Below are positions 1-7,005 of a stretch of DNA of 11,403 bases, piece after piece; within the stretch, counting starts at the first letter, position 1, and every line of letters starts with the position of its first letter. The notes below the pieces were generated by a model that saw nothing but the letters and a program-made list of their open reading frames with translations, did not search any database and was not told the DNA's origin. The translations under genes and the position numbers were made by a program. The DNA comes from Lachnoclostridium phytofermentans (lineage in GTDB: Bacteria > Bacillota > Clostridia > Lachnospirales > Lachnospiraceae): contig DPVV01000492.1 in assembly GCA_003526525.1 (NCBI GenBank), positions 1 through 11,403 of the forward strand. The letters run 5' to 3'.

Positions 1-350
1 GTAGTAATAGCTGGAAAAAATGGAATGCTTGTTCGATGAACCCCTAATAGGTCTAACTTTTTCTTAACGATGATAGCATTGTAATAATACTGAGACCGGC
101 TGGAAGAATTAGCCCAAAGCTTTATGTCAGTATCTTGTGTCAAGGAAGTTAAGGTTGAACTAACAGTGGAAAGAGTAACTTCGGTTAACATATTATTGGA
201 AAACACACTTTGTTTTAGCGTATTTTGATAACGATTCTCCACAGATGTTGAGATGGTAATAAAGACACCAATCACAATACATAACATAAATAAGATACCA
301 ATGAAAGAAAAAACTTTACTAAGTTTTTTGCGATATTTTCCAGTAGACAT
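1..350 (-). CDS. Membrane-anchored sensor/regulator, N-terminal fragment
   Basis: Partial gene read on the minus strand from an ATG at 350-348; it is open to the window edge, so about 116 residues are visible. A GAAAGGAAA ribosome binding site lies about 8 bases upstream. The protein starts with a short basic stretch (MSTGKYRKK), then one hydrophobic membrane segment at about residues 15-37. A polar segment presumably outside the cell follows, rich in Ser, Thr and Asn. This build (short cytoplasmic N-terminus, one membrane helix, extracellular sensing domain) is usual for YesM-type histidine kinases and for the membrane-bound AraC-family regulators that sit beside LplA/LplB/YtcP importers in Firmicutes. 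Neither a kinase nor a DNA-binding domain is in the window, so the class cannot be decided. Being divergent to the importer, it is probably the local regulator (inference). Confidence 0.75.
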   Translation of the reverse strand, partial: MSTGKYRKKLSKVFSFIGILFMLCIVIGVFITISTSVENRYQNTLKQSVFSNNMLTEVTLSTVSSTLTSLTQDTDIKLWANSSSRSQYYYNAIIVKKKLDLLGVHRTSIPFFPAIT

Positions 351-388
351 AGTCAAAATTTCCTTTCTTGATTTTGAACTGTATATGA

Positions 389-417
389 ATAATATCTTAA
401 CTGCATGACAAAGTCAA
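389..417 (-). promoter_or_regulatory. Sigma-A-type promoter of the divergent regulator gene
   Basis: On the minus strand, TTGACT (417-412) is followed by a 17-base spacer and TATTAT (394-389). This is close to consensus in both boxes with ideal spacing. It lies about 40 bases upstream of the ATG at 350, giving a short leader. The -35 box is only 4 bases from the inverted repeat at 422-466, so a protein bound there could affect this promoter. Confidence 0.7.
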
Positions 418-421
418 GGCG

Positions 422-466
422 AATGCAACACTTAATTATGCAACTTGTATAATTAAGTGTTGCATT
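422..466. repeat. Perfect 18-bp inverted repeat, operator or hairpin candidate
   Basis: AATGCAACACTTAATTAT (422-439) is exactly reverse-complemented at 449-466, with a 9-base centre, GCAACTTGT. It lies between the divergent regulator and the importer operon, directly upstream of the regulator's -35 box. No T-tract follows on either strand, so it is a poor intrinsic terminator. A dimeric regulator site controlling both directions is the simplest reading (inference). The right half contains TATAAT at 448-453 on the plus strand, a possible -10 box lacking a clear -35. Confidence 0.6.
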
Positions 467-509
467 GTTAAAATTTATTTAACGTTATGGGATTTTGCAG
501 AAACGGTGG

Positions 510-537
510 AACAATGAATTGATTTCATTGTTTTTTT
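510..537 (+). terminator. Hairpin plus T-tract, terminator or leader attenuator
   Basis: AACAATGAA (510-518) pairs perfectly with TTCATTGTT (524-532) around a 5-base loop, and a run of T continues to 537. The stem is AT-rich and so weak, but the layout is that of an intrinsic terminator on the plus strand. No gene ends just upstream on that strand. It would therefore act either on a leader started near the inverted repeat (attenuation) or on stray transcription from the divergent promoter area. Confidence 0.45.
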
Positions 538-620
538 ATTCTAATCTGGCATTTTAATGATAAAAGTCGACATTATACATGATGAATAAGGAGAAATGAG
601 GATAGATGGAAAAATAGTGA

Positions 621-648
621 TTGATATAAAAAGAATATTGTATATGAT
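621..648 (+). promoter_or_regulatory. Candidate promoter of the importer operon
   Basis: TTGATA (621-626), a 16-base spacer and TATGAT (643-648) resemble a sigma-A promoter with one or two mismatches per box. It would start transcription about 115 bases before the first permease. In DNA this AT-rich such matches arise by chance, and a start further upstream near 448-453 is an alternative. Confidence 0.35.
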
Positions 649-700
649 TTGGGTTATTGATGATTTACTTCAAATAAGTTTCGTGACATAGTGGACTTAG

Positions 701-745
701 CCGATACAGGAAAGGCAGCTTAAGTTGGTTTTGTTAAGGTATCGG
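701..745 (+). promoter_or_regulatory. Pairing leader segment before the first permease
   Basis: CCGATAC (701-707) pairs with GTATCGG (739-745), and CTTAA (719-723) pairs with TTAAG (734-738). The right-hand strand is continuous while the left has an 11-base bulge. The structure ends six bases before the AAGGAGG ribosome binding site at 751-757, so it could influence translation start of the importer. It matches no riboswitch class I recognise, and the pairing may be fortuitous. Confidence 0.3.
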
Positions 746-770
746 AGTTTAAGGAGGTAAAAACTATATT

Positions 771-1763
771 ATGAAGAAACCATTAGCTGGTAACTTAAAG
801 CGAATAGCTCTTTTTCCAAGGAAAGTTGCACATAGTGTAACAGTAAGTATAAAAAGAGATTGGAGACTTTGGGTATTAATTCTTCCACTACTTGTTTGGC
901 TATTCTTTTATTCAATACGTCCATTATATGGAATATGGATTGCATTCTTAGAATATAGCCCGTTCAAAGGAATAGAAGGAAGTACGTTTGTTGGACTAGA
1001 TAATTTTAGAGATTTAATGTTTGGCCCTTCCAGCGATTTATTTTGGAGAGCATTTAAGAATACTGTTATTATTAGTTTGTATGGATTAGTGATAGGGTTT
1101 CCAGTACCAATCATATTAGCTGTATTGTTTCATGAGATTCGTAATAATAAGTACAGAAAATTTATTCAAACTGTAACCTATGCACCACACTTTATATCAG
1201 AAGTTATTGTATGTAGTTTAGTTCTTACTATTTTAGCACTAAACACAGGCTTAGTTAACGTATTATTAGAAAACCTATTCAGTCTATTTGGTGCAGAATA
1301 TGAACAAATTCATTTTATGGCAAAGTCCGAGTACTTTAGAGGAATTTATACGTTATCTGGTATATGGAAAGAGGCAGGATTTAGTTCTATCGTATTCTTC
1401 TCAGCTTTGTGTGGAATTCCACCAGAACTATATGAAGCTGCAAGAGTAGATGGTGCTGGCCGATTCCGCCAAATCCTTCACATTAGTTTGCCTGGTATTA
1501 AATCTACCATAGTTATCATGTTAATCATTCGTATTGGAAATATCTTAAATGTAGGGTATGAAAAAGTACTTTTATTATATAACCCAGGTATTTATGATAC
1601 CGCTGACATCTTAAGTACATTTACATATCGAATGGGTGTAGCGAATAATCCGAATTATGGATATTCTACCGCAGCAAGTTTAGTGAATTCTGTCATTGGT
1701 TTTATTATGGTAATTGCTGCAAATAGAATCTCTAAAAAATATTCAGAGACATCATTATGGTAG
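771..1763 (+). CDS. LplB-type ABC transporter permease
   Basis: Integral membrane subunit of a carbohydrate ABC importer (330 aa), of the LplB type that pairs with YtcP-type permeases and LplA-type binding proteins. After a basic N-terminus, a strong hydrophobic segment begins near residue 33 (WVLILPLLVWLFFYS), and several more follow. The cytoplasmic EAA loop that docks the ATPase is visible at residues 222-241 (EAARVDGAGRFRQILHISLP), with the conserved D-G at 227-228. The start is supported by AAGGAGG at 751-757. It is first in the operon, and its stop overlaps the ribosome binding site of the second permease, so the two are likely translationally coupled. The family mostly carries oligosaccharides; the downstream lyases point to acidic oligosaccharides (inference). 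Confidence 0.92.
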   Translation: MKKPLAGNLKRIALFPRKVAHSVTVSIKRDWRLWVLILPLLVWLFFYSIRPLYGIWIAFLEYSPFKGIEGSTFVGLDNFRDLMFGPSSDLFWRAFKNTVIISLYGLVIGFPVPIILAVLFHEIRNNKYRKFIQTVTYAPHFISEVIVCSLVLTILALNTGLVNVLLENLFSLFGAEYEQIHFMAKSEYFRGIYTLSGIWKEAGFSSIVFFSALCGIPPELYEAARVDGAGRFRQILHISLPGIKSTIVIMLIIRIGNILNVGYEKVLLLYNPGIYDTADILSTFTYRMGVANNPNYGYSTAASLVNSVIGFIMVIAANRISKKYSETSLW

Positions 1764-1774
1764 GAGGTACAGTA

Positions 1775-2647
1775 GTGAAAAAAAGACTTAATGGAAGTAA
1801 GATATTTGATATCATTAATGTTATAATACTTGGATTACTTGGAATAGTCTGTCTGTATCCTCTTGTTTATGTATTTGCATGTTCTGTAAGTAATGGGCAA
1901 GCGGTGGATGCCGGTAAAGTATTATTATTGCCGAAAGGTTTTAACCTAGAGTCGTATAAGCAAGTATTGAGTGATAAATTATTCTGGTCATCTTATGCTA
2001 ATACGTTGTATTTTACTGTTTTAGGTTCACTCTTTAGTATGGTAGTTAGTACTCCAGCTGCTTATGTATTATCAAAAAAGCGATTTGGCTCTAGAAAATT
2101 AATTAATATTATTTTATCCTTTACAATGTGGTTTACTCCAGGTTTTATACCGTTATATTTAAATTATACAGCGTTAGGAGCAACGAATAACCGATTTATG
2201 ATTTTGATTTCTTTTGGTATTCAAGCATTTTACATAATTCTGTTACGAAATTATTTTGAAGCTGTTCCTATAGAACTGGAAGAGTCCTCAATGATTGATG
2301 GTGCAAATGACTTTATATGCTTTATAAAAGTTTATTTGCCATTATCGAAACCAGCTCTAGCAACTGTTTGGCTATATTATGCAATGTCTAGATGGAATGG
2401 ATATTTCTGGTCCACCATTTTAATTAAAGACATGAAGAAAATTCCTTTACAAGTTTATTTGAAGCAAAAAATTATTGATCAGGCATTAGTATCAGAATAT
2501 GCTTCTTCTATTGCTGGTCAACAGTATTCGTATAATACTATTATTTATGCTTTGGTATTTTGTTCTATTGTTCCGGTATTGATTGTATTTCCATACATTC
2601 AAAAATTCTTTGTAAAGGGGGTTATGGTAGGAAGCGTTAAGGGTTAA
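1775..2647 (+). CDS. YtcP/LplC-type ABC transporter permease
   Basis: Second permease of the importer (290 aa from the chosen start). I chose GTG at 1775 because AGGAGG at 1762-1767 sits 7 bases upstream and the protein then begins VKKRLNGSKIF, a basic lead into the first membrane segment (about residues 12-33). An in-frame ATG at 1757 gives 6 extra residues but has no ribosome binding site and would overlap the previous gene. The EAA-type loop appears at residues 167-187 (ELEESSMIDGAND), with D175-G176. The protein ends FVKGVMVGSVKG, the GxxxGAxKG-like ending typical of this permease family. It forms a heterodimer with the preceding permease. No ATPase gene is in the window, so a shared MsmK-type ATPase encoded elsewhere probably energises the system (inference). 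Confidence 0.92.
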   Translation: MKKRLNGSKIFDIINVIILGLLGIVCLYPLVYVFACSVSNGQAVDAGKVLLLPKGFNLESYKQVLSDKLFWSSYANTLYFTVLGSLFSMVVSTPAAYVLSKKRFGSRKLINIILSFTMWFTPGFIPLYLNYTALGATNNRFMILISFGIQAFYIILLRNYFEAVPIELEESSMIDGANDFICFIKVYLPLSKPALATVWLYYAMSRWNGYFWSTILIKDMKKIPLQVYLKQKIIDQALVSEYASSIAGQQYSYNTIIYALVFCSIVPVLIVFPYIQKFFVKGVMVGSVKG

Positions 2648-2663
2648 CAAGAACTATATTGTA

Positions 2664-2694
2664 ATTATCAAAACCAAAACTGTGTTTTGATAAT
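2664..2694 (+). other. Stem-loop between permease and binding-protein genes
   Basis: ATTATCAAAAC (2664-2674) pairs perfectly over 11 bp with GTTTTGATAAT (2684-2694) around a 9-base loop. No T-tract follows, so it is more likely an mRNA processing or stabilising element than a terminator. Such elements often allow the binding protein to be made in excess over the permeases (known for other sugar operons; inference here). Confidence 0.5.
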
Positions 2695-2792
2695 CAGATT
2701 TACCGTGCCAAAAGAGCACATTTATTGATATTTGATTAGGAGCTAGTGTGAAAATTAAAAGTAATTTTTACACAGCAAAATGGAGGATTATT

Positions 2793-4448
2793 ATGAGAAA
2801 ACGAATTTTATCACTTTCACTTGCATTAATCTTTGCAGTAAGTGCATTCACAGGATGTGGAAAAAAAGGAGAAGAGACAACAGGAAATAATAATAATAAT
2901 AAACCAACCAACGAAGCTTCTTCAAACAACAACCAGGGGAAAGATGAAACGAAAACAGAAGCAGCAGAGCTTAAAGTGCATTTCCACTCAAATAATAAGT
3001 TTACAATCGTGGATGCAGACGGAAAAATCTTACCAGTATTTCAATTAGCTGCAGATAAGACAAATGTCAAATTAGTAAACACAGCGAACCCGGTTGCTCA
3101 AAAGTCAACAGAAGAGTTCCAGTTGCAAGCAACAGAAAAATTCCCAGCAGATATTTATGGCGGTAACTCCTTAAAGGGACCTATTTTTACATATGCATTA
3201 CAGGGTGCATTCTTACCTTTAAATGATTTAATCGACCAATATGGACCAAACATTAAAAAGTTTTTAGATGAAAATGAAGAAGTAAAAAAGGCACTAACTG
3301 CTCCAGACGGAAATATTTACATGCTAAATTACATTCCTGATGGTGATGCTGCTAGAGCATATTTCATTAGAACAGACTGGCTTAAGAAATTAAATTTAGA
3401 AATGCCTACAAATTTTGAAGAATTAGAAAAAGTGTTGTATGCATTTAAAAATGATGATCCAAATGGTAATGGTATCAAAGATGAAATTCCATACTTTAAT
3501 GATAAGTTTGAAGAAATGATTCGTCTTGCAAATCTTTGGGGTGCTAGAGTATATGGCTTTGACTCCTATACAGAAAAAGTTGTTTTAGATGAGAACAATA
3601 AAATGTATCATGCATGGACCGCTCCAGAGTTTAAAGAAGCAATTATTGGTATGAATCAGTGGTATGAAGATGGAATCATTGACCCAGAAGTATTTACAAG
3701 AAAAGCAAATACCGCAAGACAAACATTATGGACAAAGGATAATGTTGGTGGAATGACACATGAGTGGATCGCATCAACAACATCATACAATTATAATGAA
3801 GAGTTATTAAAGACAGTACCTGATTTTAAAGTTGAAGCTATGTTACCTGTAAGCAAAGATGGAGTTGCTTTCGAAGAGCACCAAAGAGCGTTAGCGAAAC
3901 CAGATGGTTGGGCAATTTCTTCAAATTGTAAGAACCCTGAAGCTGCGATTCGCTTTATGGATTGGTTCTTCTCAGAGGAAGGAAGAACAGCAATTAATTA
4001 TGGTATCGAAGGTGAAACCTACACGATGGTAGATGGAAAACCTACCTTTACAGAGGAAGTTCTTTCTTCCGGTGCTGTAAACGCTTATTTGCAGCAAGGC
4101 TATGGTGCACAGTACCCAATCGGTTATGCACAAGATTTTGCATATGAAGCACAATGGACAGTAAAAGAAGGATTGGAAGCGTATAATCTTTATACCTCCA
4201 GTAATGTTTATGAAGCTGCTCCTGCAACACCAATTTTAAATTTTACAGAAGAAGAAACTGCAATTTATGATAAGTATATTACCGTATTAAATGAGTATCA
4301 GACAGAGCAAATTAGTGCATTTATCATTGGAAAAGAAGACATCGAAACCGGATGGAATAGCTACATTGAAAAATGTAAAGAACTTGGCTCAGAGGAATTA
4401 GTAAAAGTATATCAAAATGCTTATGAGCGTTATGTAAATAATCAATAA
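2793..4448 (+). CDS. LplA-type lipoprotein solute-binding protein
   Basis: Extracellular binding protein of the importer (551 aa). The start at ATG 2793 is preceded by TGGAGGA at 2781-2787 and gives a textbook lipoprotein signal: MRKR, a hydrophobic core, then the lipobox F-T-G-C with the lipidated Cys at 22. An in-frame GTG at 2748, with its own AGGAG at 2738-2742, would add 15 residues. After Cys22 comes a flexible linker (Gly, Lys, Glu, Asn, Thr) of about 45 residues including five Asn in a row (32-36), then the mature domain. The segment DPNGNGIKDEIPY (about residues 221-233) has the form of the EF-hand-like calcium loop seen in the alginate-binding proteins AlgQ1/AlgQ2 and relatives. The length and the fold-typical W/Y/D/G pattern fit the large family 1 class. 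Ligand: probably an acidic oligosaccharide, judged from context. Confidence 0.9.
   Translation: MRKRILSLSLALIFAVSAFTGCGKKGEETTGNNNNNKPTNEASSNNNQGKDETKTEAAELKVHFHSNNKFTIVDADGKILPVFQLAADKTNVKLVNTANPVAQKSTEEFQLQATEKFPADIYGGNSLKGPIFTYALQGAFLPLNDLIDQYGPNIKKFLDENEEVKKALTAPDGNIYMLNYIPDGDAARAYFIRTDWLKKLNLEMPTNFEELEKVLYAFKNDDPNGNGIKDEIPYFNDKFEEMIRLANLWGARVYGFDSYTEKVVLDENNKMYHAWTAPEFKEAIIGMNQWYEDGIIDPEVFTRKANTARQTLWTKDNVGGMTHEWIASTTSYNYNEELLKTVPDFKVEAMLPVSKDGVAFEEHQRALAKPDGWAISSNCKNPEAAIRFMDWFFSEEGRTAINYGIEGETYTMVDGKPTFTEEVLSSGAVNAYLQQGYGAQYPIGYAQDFAYEAQWTVKEGLEAYNLYTSSNVYEAAPATPILNFTEEETAIYDKYITVLNEYQTEQISAFIIGKEDIETGWNSYIEKCKELGSEELVKVYQNAYERYVNNQ
2886..2900 (+). repeat. (AAT)5 microsatellite in the lipoprotein linker
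   Basis: Five AAT triplets in frame encode Asn32-Asn36 of the binding protein, just after the lipidated cysteine. Slippage by whole units would change only linker length, not the frame. Confidence 0.7.
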
Positions 4449-4456
4449 AATATTAT

Positions 4457-4492
4457 GGGCTGTTGCAATAGCGTAATCTCTTGTAACAGCTC
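4457..4492 (+). other. Stem-loop after the binding-protein gene
   Basis: GGGCTGTTGCAA (4457-4468) pairs with TTGTAACAGCTC (4481-4492) over 12 bp, with two G-T wobbles and a 12-base loop. It starts 9 bases after the stop codon. An A-rich stretch follows rather than a T-tract, so full termination is unlikely. It could protect the 3' end of the upstream message or give partial read-through into the catabolic genes. Confidence 0.5.
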
Positions 4493-4510
4493 AATTCATA
4501 AAAAAATGAA

Positions 4511-4566
4511 ACACACGAAAGCTTGTGCCCTAGCACCACAAACTTGTTGTGTGTAAAGAACGTACA
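4511..4566 (+). repeat. Structured spacer element, copy A
   Basis: ACACAC (4511-4516) pairs with GTGTGT (4549-4554), enclosing AAGCTTGTG (4519-4527) against CACAAACTT (4537-4545) with one mismatch. The pieces GAAAGCTTGTG (4517-4527), CACAAACTTG (4537-4546) and AACGTACA (4559-4566) recur in the same order, near-identically, in the spacer at 8883-8970. This suggests two members of one intergenic element family. Confidence 0.45.
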
Positions 4567-4638
4567 AAAGAATAGTGATAAAGTTTGAATTAAATCATTC
4601 AACCAATACGTTAAAAACTTTGCAGGAATGGAGAAAAA

Positions 4639-6921
4639 ATGAAAAAGATATTAGAACCGAAAGATTCTTTGCTGACAATTAAATATGCACCAGATGGGGA
4701 GGTGCTAAATGAGAATCCCCCAAGATTTACATGGATGCCAGCAAGTGATGAGGATTTGGAATATCGTTTACAACTATCTAAAAATCCTGATTTCACGGAG
4801 GATGCTACAACAACGTTTGAGCATATTCCATATAATTTTTTTACACTAGATGAGAGCTTAGAGCCTGGAACTTACTATTGGAGATATAGCTTAAATGATA
4901 AAAACTTTGATTATAGCCAGGTAAGAAATTTTCAAATTACGAATGACATGATACAGACACCTTTAATTAGCCGTGAACATCGTTATGATCAAGTAACCTT
5001 AACTCATCCAAGAATTTGGCTTAATCAAGAGGGAATCAAAAACTTTAGAGAGAATCTTAAGAAAGAAAAAAATTACTGTGGATTTGATACCTTTTATCAA
5101 AAATCAATTCTTACGTATTTAGATAAAGAGTTTATAAAAGAGCCAAAACCATATCCAGGCAATAAACGAGTAGTTCATTTATGGAGACAAAACTATACAG
5201 ACTGCCAGGAAGCCTTATCACATATTCGTTCCTTAGCAGTTGGAGGAGTAATACTTGAAGATGAGCGAATGATAGCACAAGCAAAAGCAGCACTATTAGA
5301 AATTGCAGGCTGGGATACCAAAGGACCTACAAACCGTGATTACAATGACGAATGTGCATTTCGCGTTGCTTATGCATTAGCTTTTGGCTATGACTGGCTA
5401 TATAACTACTTAACAAAAGAAGAACGGGATTATGTGTTTGACAAACTTTTTATACGTACGAAACAAGTTGCTGACCATGTAATTGTGAACTCAAGAATTC
5501 ATTTTTCACTGTATGACAGTCATGCAGTACGCTCACTTTCCTCTGTATTATCACCATGTTGTATTGCAATGCTTACAGACTGTAAAGAAGCGAAAGAGTG
5601 GCTTGACTATACCATTGAATATTTTAATGTAATTTATACACCATGGGGTGGTATTGACGGGGGCTGGGCAGAAGGCCCTATGTATTGGACCACTGGTATG
5701 GCATTCGTTATTGATGCCATTAATATGATTAAGAATTTTACCGGCATTGATATTTATAAGCGTCCATTCTTCCAAAAGACAGGTGATTTCCCATTGTATT
5801 GTAATCCGGTAGATACCTATCGTGCGAGCTTTAGTGATCAATCAAACCTTGGGAAGTATCCAGGACACAAATTAGCATTTAATATCCGGCAATTTGCCCT
5901 TGTATCTAAGAATGAAAATTACCGTTGGTTTTATGATGAGGTTTTTAAAAGAGAACCTGAGATAGAGCAAGCCTTTTATAATAACGGATGGTGGGATTTC
6001 CATTTTGATGAAATGGTATATCAGCATGATAGTAAAGACACCACCTTTGAGAAACAAGAGCTTGATATGGTGAAATGGTTCCATGATATTGGTTGGGTTG
6101 CAATCAATAAGGATATGAAGGATTTTAATAATCACATTTTCATGTTAACAAAGAGCAGTCCATATGGCAGTGTAAGCCATAGTCATGGTGATCAAAATTC
6201 ATTTTTACTTTTTGCTTATGGAGAGCCATTCATTATAAAAAGTGGCTATTATGTTGGTTTTAATACCTCGATGCATCGAGATTGGCGCCGACAAACGAAA
6301 TCACATAACACAATTTTAATTGATGGAAAAGGCCAATATGCAGAAATGGATAAAGCAAAGCAGTTAAATGCAAAAGGGTGTGTTTGTGAAGTCAAAGAAC
6401 AAGAAAATCTTGTCTATATTAAAGAAAATGCAACCAAAGCTTATGCTGAAAATGCTCCTGAATTAAAAGATTATACAAGAGAGATTTATTTTATCGACAA
6501 GTCTTATTTTGTTATAGTTGACAGCATTGAAGCAGAACATGAAGTATCGGTGGATTGGTTGTTACACAGTCTAACCGAATTTAACATTGATCAAAACAAA
6601 TTCAGCATTGATCGCCCAAAGGCAAGGCTAGACGGTAAGGTTGTTTATTGTTCAAGTCAGATAGAATCTTTAACTCAAACAAATGAATTTGAGGGAGTTG
6701 ATTTAAAAGAGATAGAAGGGCTTGATGAACAATGGCATCTAACTATGAAAACCAAGAAAGCTAAAAATCATGTCATAGTATCTTTGTTTGTTCCATCTAA
6801 AGTGGAAGATAGAAAAATAGTGACAGCAATTAAGGATGACCAGGGACATGATGTATTTATTTACTTTAGTCATGATGGTAACACATTCTCACTTAGAACG
6901 GATGGAAACAAAAGATACTAG
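4639..6921 (+). CDS. PL15-type exolyase (oligoalginate lyase-like)
   Basis: Predicted polysaccharide lyase (760 aa) cleaving uronate oligosaccharides by beta-elimination. Domain order: N-terminal beta-sandwich (about residues 20-105, NPPRFTWMP near its start), an alpha/alpha toroid (about 120-420), and a C-terminal heparinase II/III beta-sheet domain (about 480-755). Aligned from memory with Agrobacterium Atu3025 (PL15 exolytic alginate lyase), the catalytic set is conserved at a near-constant offset: R183 in LWRQ, H295 in YDSHAVR, Y349 in EGPMYW and H516 in SHSHGDQN, matching R199, H311, Y365 and H531. SHNT at 555-558 and GKGQYAE follow. No signal peptide is present, so the enzyme should be cytoplasmic and act on imported oligomers. 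The start has GGAG at 4630-4633. PL15 also includes exo-heparin/heparan lyases, so alginate is likely but not certain. Confidence 0.88.
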   Translation: MKKILEPKDSLLTIKYAPDGEVLNENPPRFTWMPASDEDLEYRLQLSKNPDFTEDATTTFEHIPYNFFTLDESLEPGTYYWRYSLNDKNFDYSQVRNFQITNDMIQTPLISREHRYDQVTLTHPRIWLNQEGIKNFRENLKKEKNYCGFDTFYQKSILTYLDKEFIKEPKPYPGNKRVVHLWRQNYTDCQEALSHIRSLAVGGVILEDERMIAQAKAALLEIAGWDTKGPTNRDYNDECAFRVAYALAFGYDWLYNYLTKEERDYVFDKLFIRTKQVADHVIVNSRIHFSLYDSHAVRSLSSVLSPCCIAMLTDCKEAKEWLDYTIEYFNVIYTPWGGIDGGWAEGPMYWTTGMAFVIDAINMIKNFTGIDIYKRPFFQKTGDFPLYCNPVDTYRASFSDQSNLGKYPGHKLAFNIRQFALVSKNENYRWFYDEVFKREPEIEQAFYNNGWWDFHFDEMVYQHDSKDTTFEKQELDMVKWFHDIGWVAINKDMKDFNNHIFMLTKSSPYGSVSHSHGDQNSFLLFAYGEPFIIKSGYYVGFNTSMHRDWRRQTKSHNTILIDGKGQYAEMDKAKQLNAKGCVCEVKEQENLVYIKENATKAYAENAPELKDYTREIYFIDKSYFVIVDSIEAEHEVSVDWLLHSLTEFNIDQNKFSIDRPKARLDGKVVYCSSQIESLTQTNEFEGVDLKEIEGLDEQWHLTMKTKKAKNHVIVSLFVPSKVEDRKIVTAIKDDQGHDVFIYFSHDGNTFSLRTDGNKRY

Positions 6922-6930
6922 AGAAGTAAA

Positions 6931-6954
6931 GAGTGAAAGCTAAATCTTTCACTC
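6931..6954 (+). other. Perfect 9-bp stem-loop after the PL15 gene
   Basis: GAGTGAAAG (6931-6939) pairs exactly with CTTTCACTC (6946-6954) around a 6-base loop, 9 bases after the stop codon. No T-tract follows. Its right arm contains TCTTTCACT, which recurs at 8872-8880 at the start of the next spacer. Confidence 0.5.
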
Positions 6955-6973
6955 AGCAAGCAATACTTGGGAA

Positions 6974-7003
6974 TGCGCAAAAAACAGCGCAGAAATGAGG
7001 ATA
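6974..7003 (+). repeat. Spacer element copy B, overlapping the ribosome binding site
   Basis: A small hairpin, TGCGC (6974-6978) with GCGCA (6987-6991), is followed by AGAAATGAGGATA. The string ACAGCGCAGAAA plus GGATA is repeated as ACAGCGTAGAAA plus GGATA at 8968-8984, immediately before the next gene. Both copies contain the Shine-Dalgarno of the downstream gene, so the shared sequence may be part of translation control or a trace of spacer duplication. Confidence 0.4.
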
Positions 7004-7005
7004 AA

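Larger units (their letters stand above)
351..770. other. Divergent intergenic control region (420 bases)
   Basis: This gene-free stretch separates the regulator from the importer operon. It holds the minus-strand promoter, the 18-bp inverted repeat, the hairpin plus T-tract at 510-537, a weak plus-strand promoter candidate at 621-648, and a pairing leader segment at 701-745 just before the ribosome binding site of the first permease. I see no tRNA, no recognisable riboswitch and no convincing small gene. Its length and structure suggest a regulated leader. Confidence 0.6.

Noticed and set aside
596..691. 31-codon open frame starting MRIDGKIVIDIK in the divergent region
   Set aside because: The AAGGAG before it is only 2 bases from the ATG, too close for good initiation, and the peptide has no recognisable features. 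It overlaps the promoter candidate at 621-648.
351..770. Riboswitch or catabolite-repression (cre) site in the leader
   Set aside because: I could not match any riboswitch core, and no sequence fits the cre consensus with both half-sites.
1757..1774. Upstream ATG for the second permease
   Set aside because: No ribosome binding site before it and it overlaps the first permease. GTG 1775 has AGGAGG at ideal spacing.
5551..6135. Minus-strand open frames of 96 and 87 codons inside the PL15 gene
   Set aside because: They lie opposite a strongly conserved gene, have no ribosome binding sites of note, and encode Cys/His/Ile-rich sequence typical of antisense shadows.
6967..7005. TTG start giving a 13-residue longer second lyase-fold protein
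   Set aside because: The extension runs through a hairpin and the shared spacer motif, is low-complexity basic, and lacks a ribosome binding site. ATG 7006 has one.
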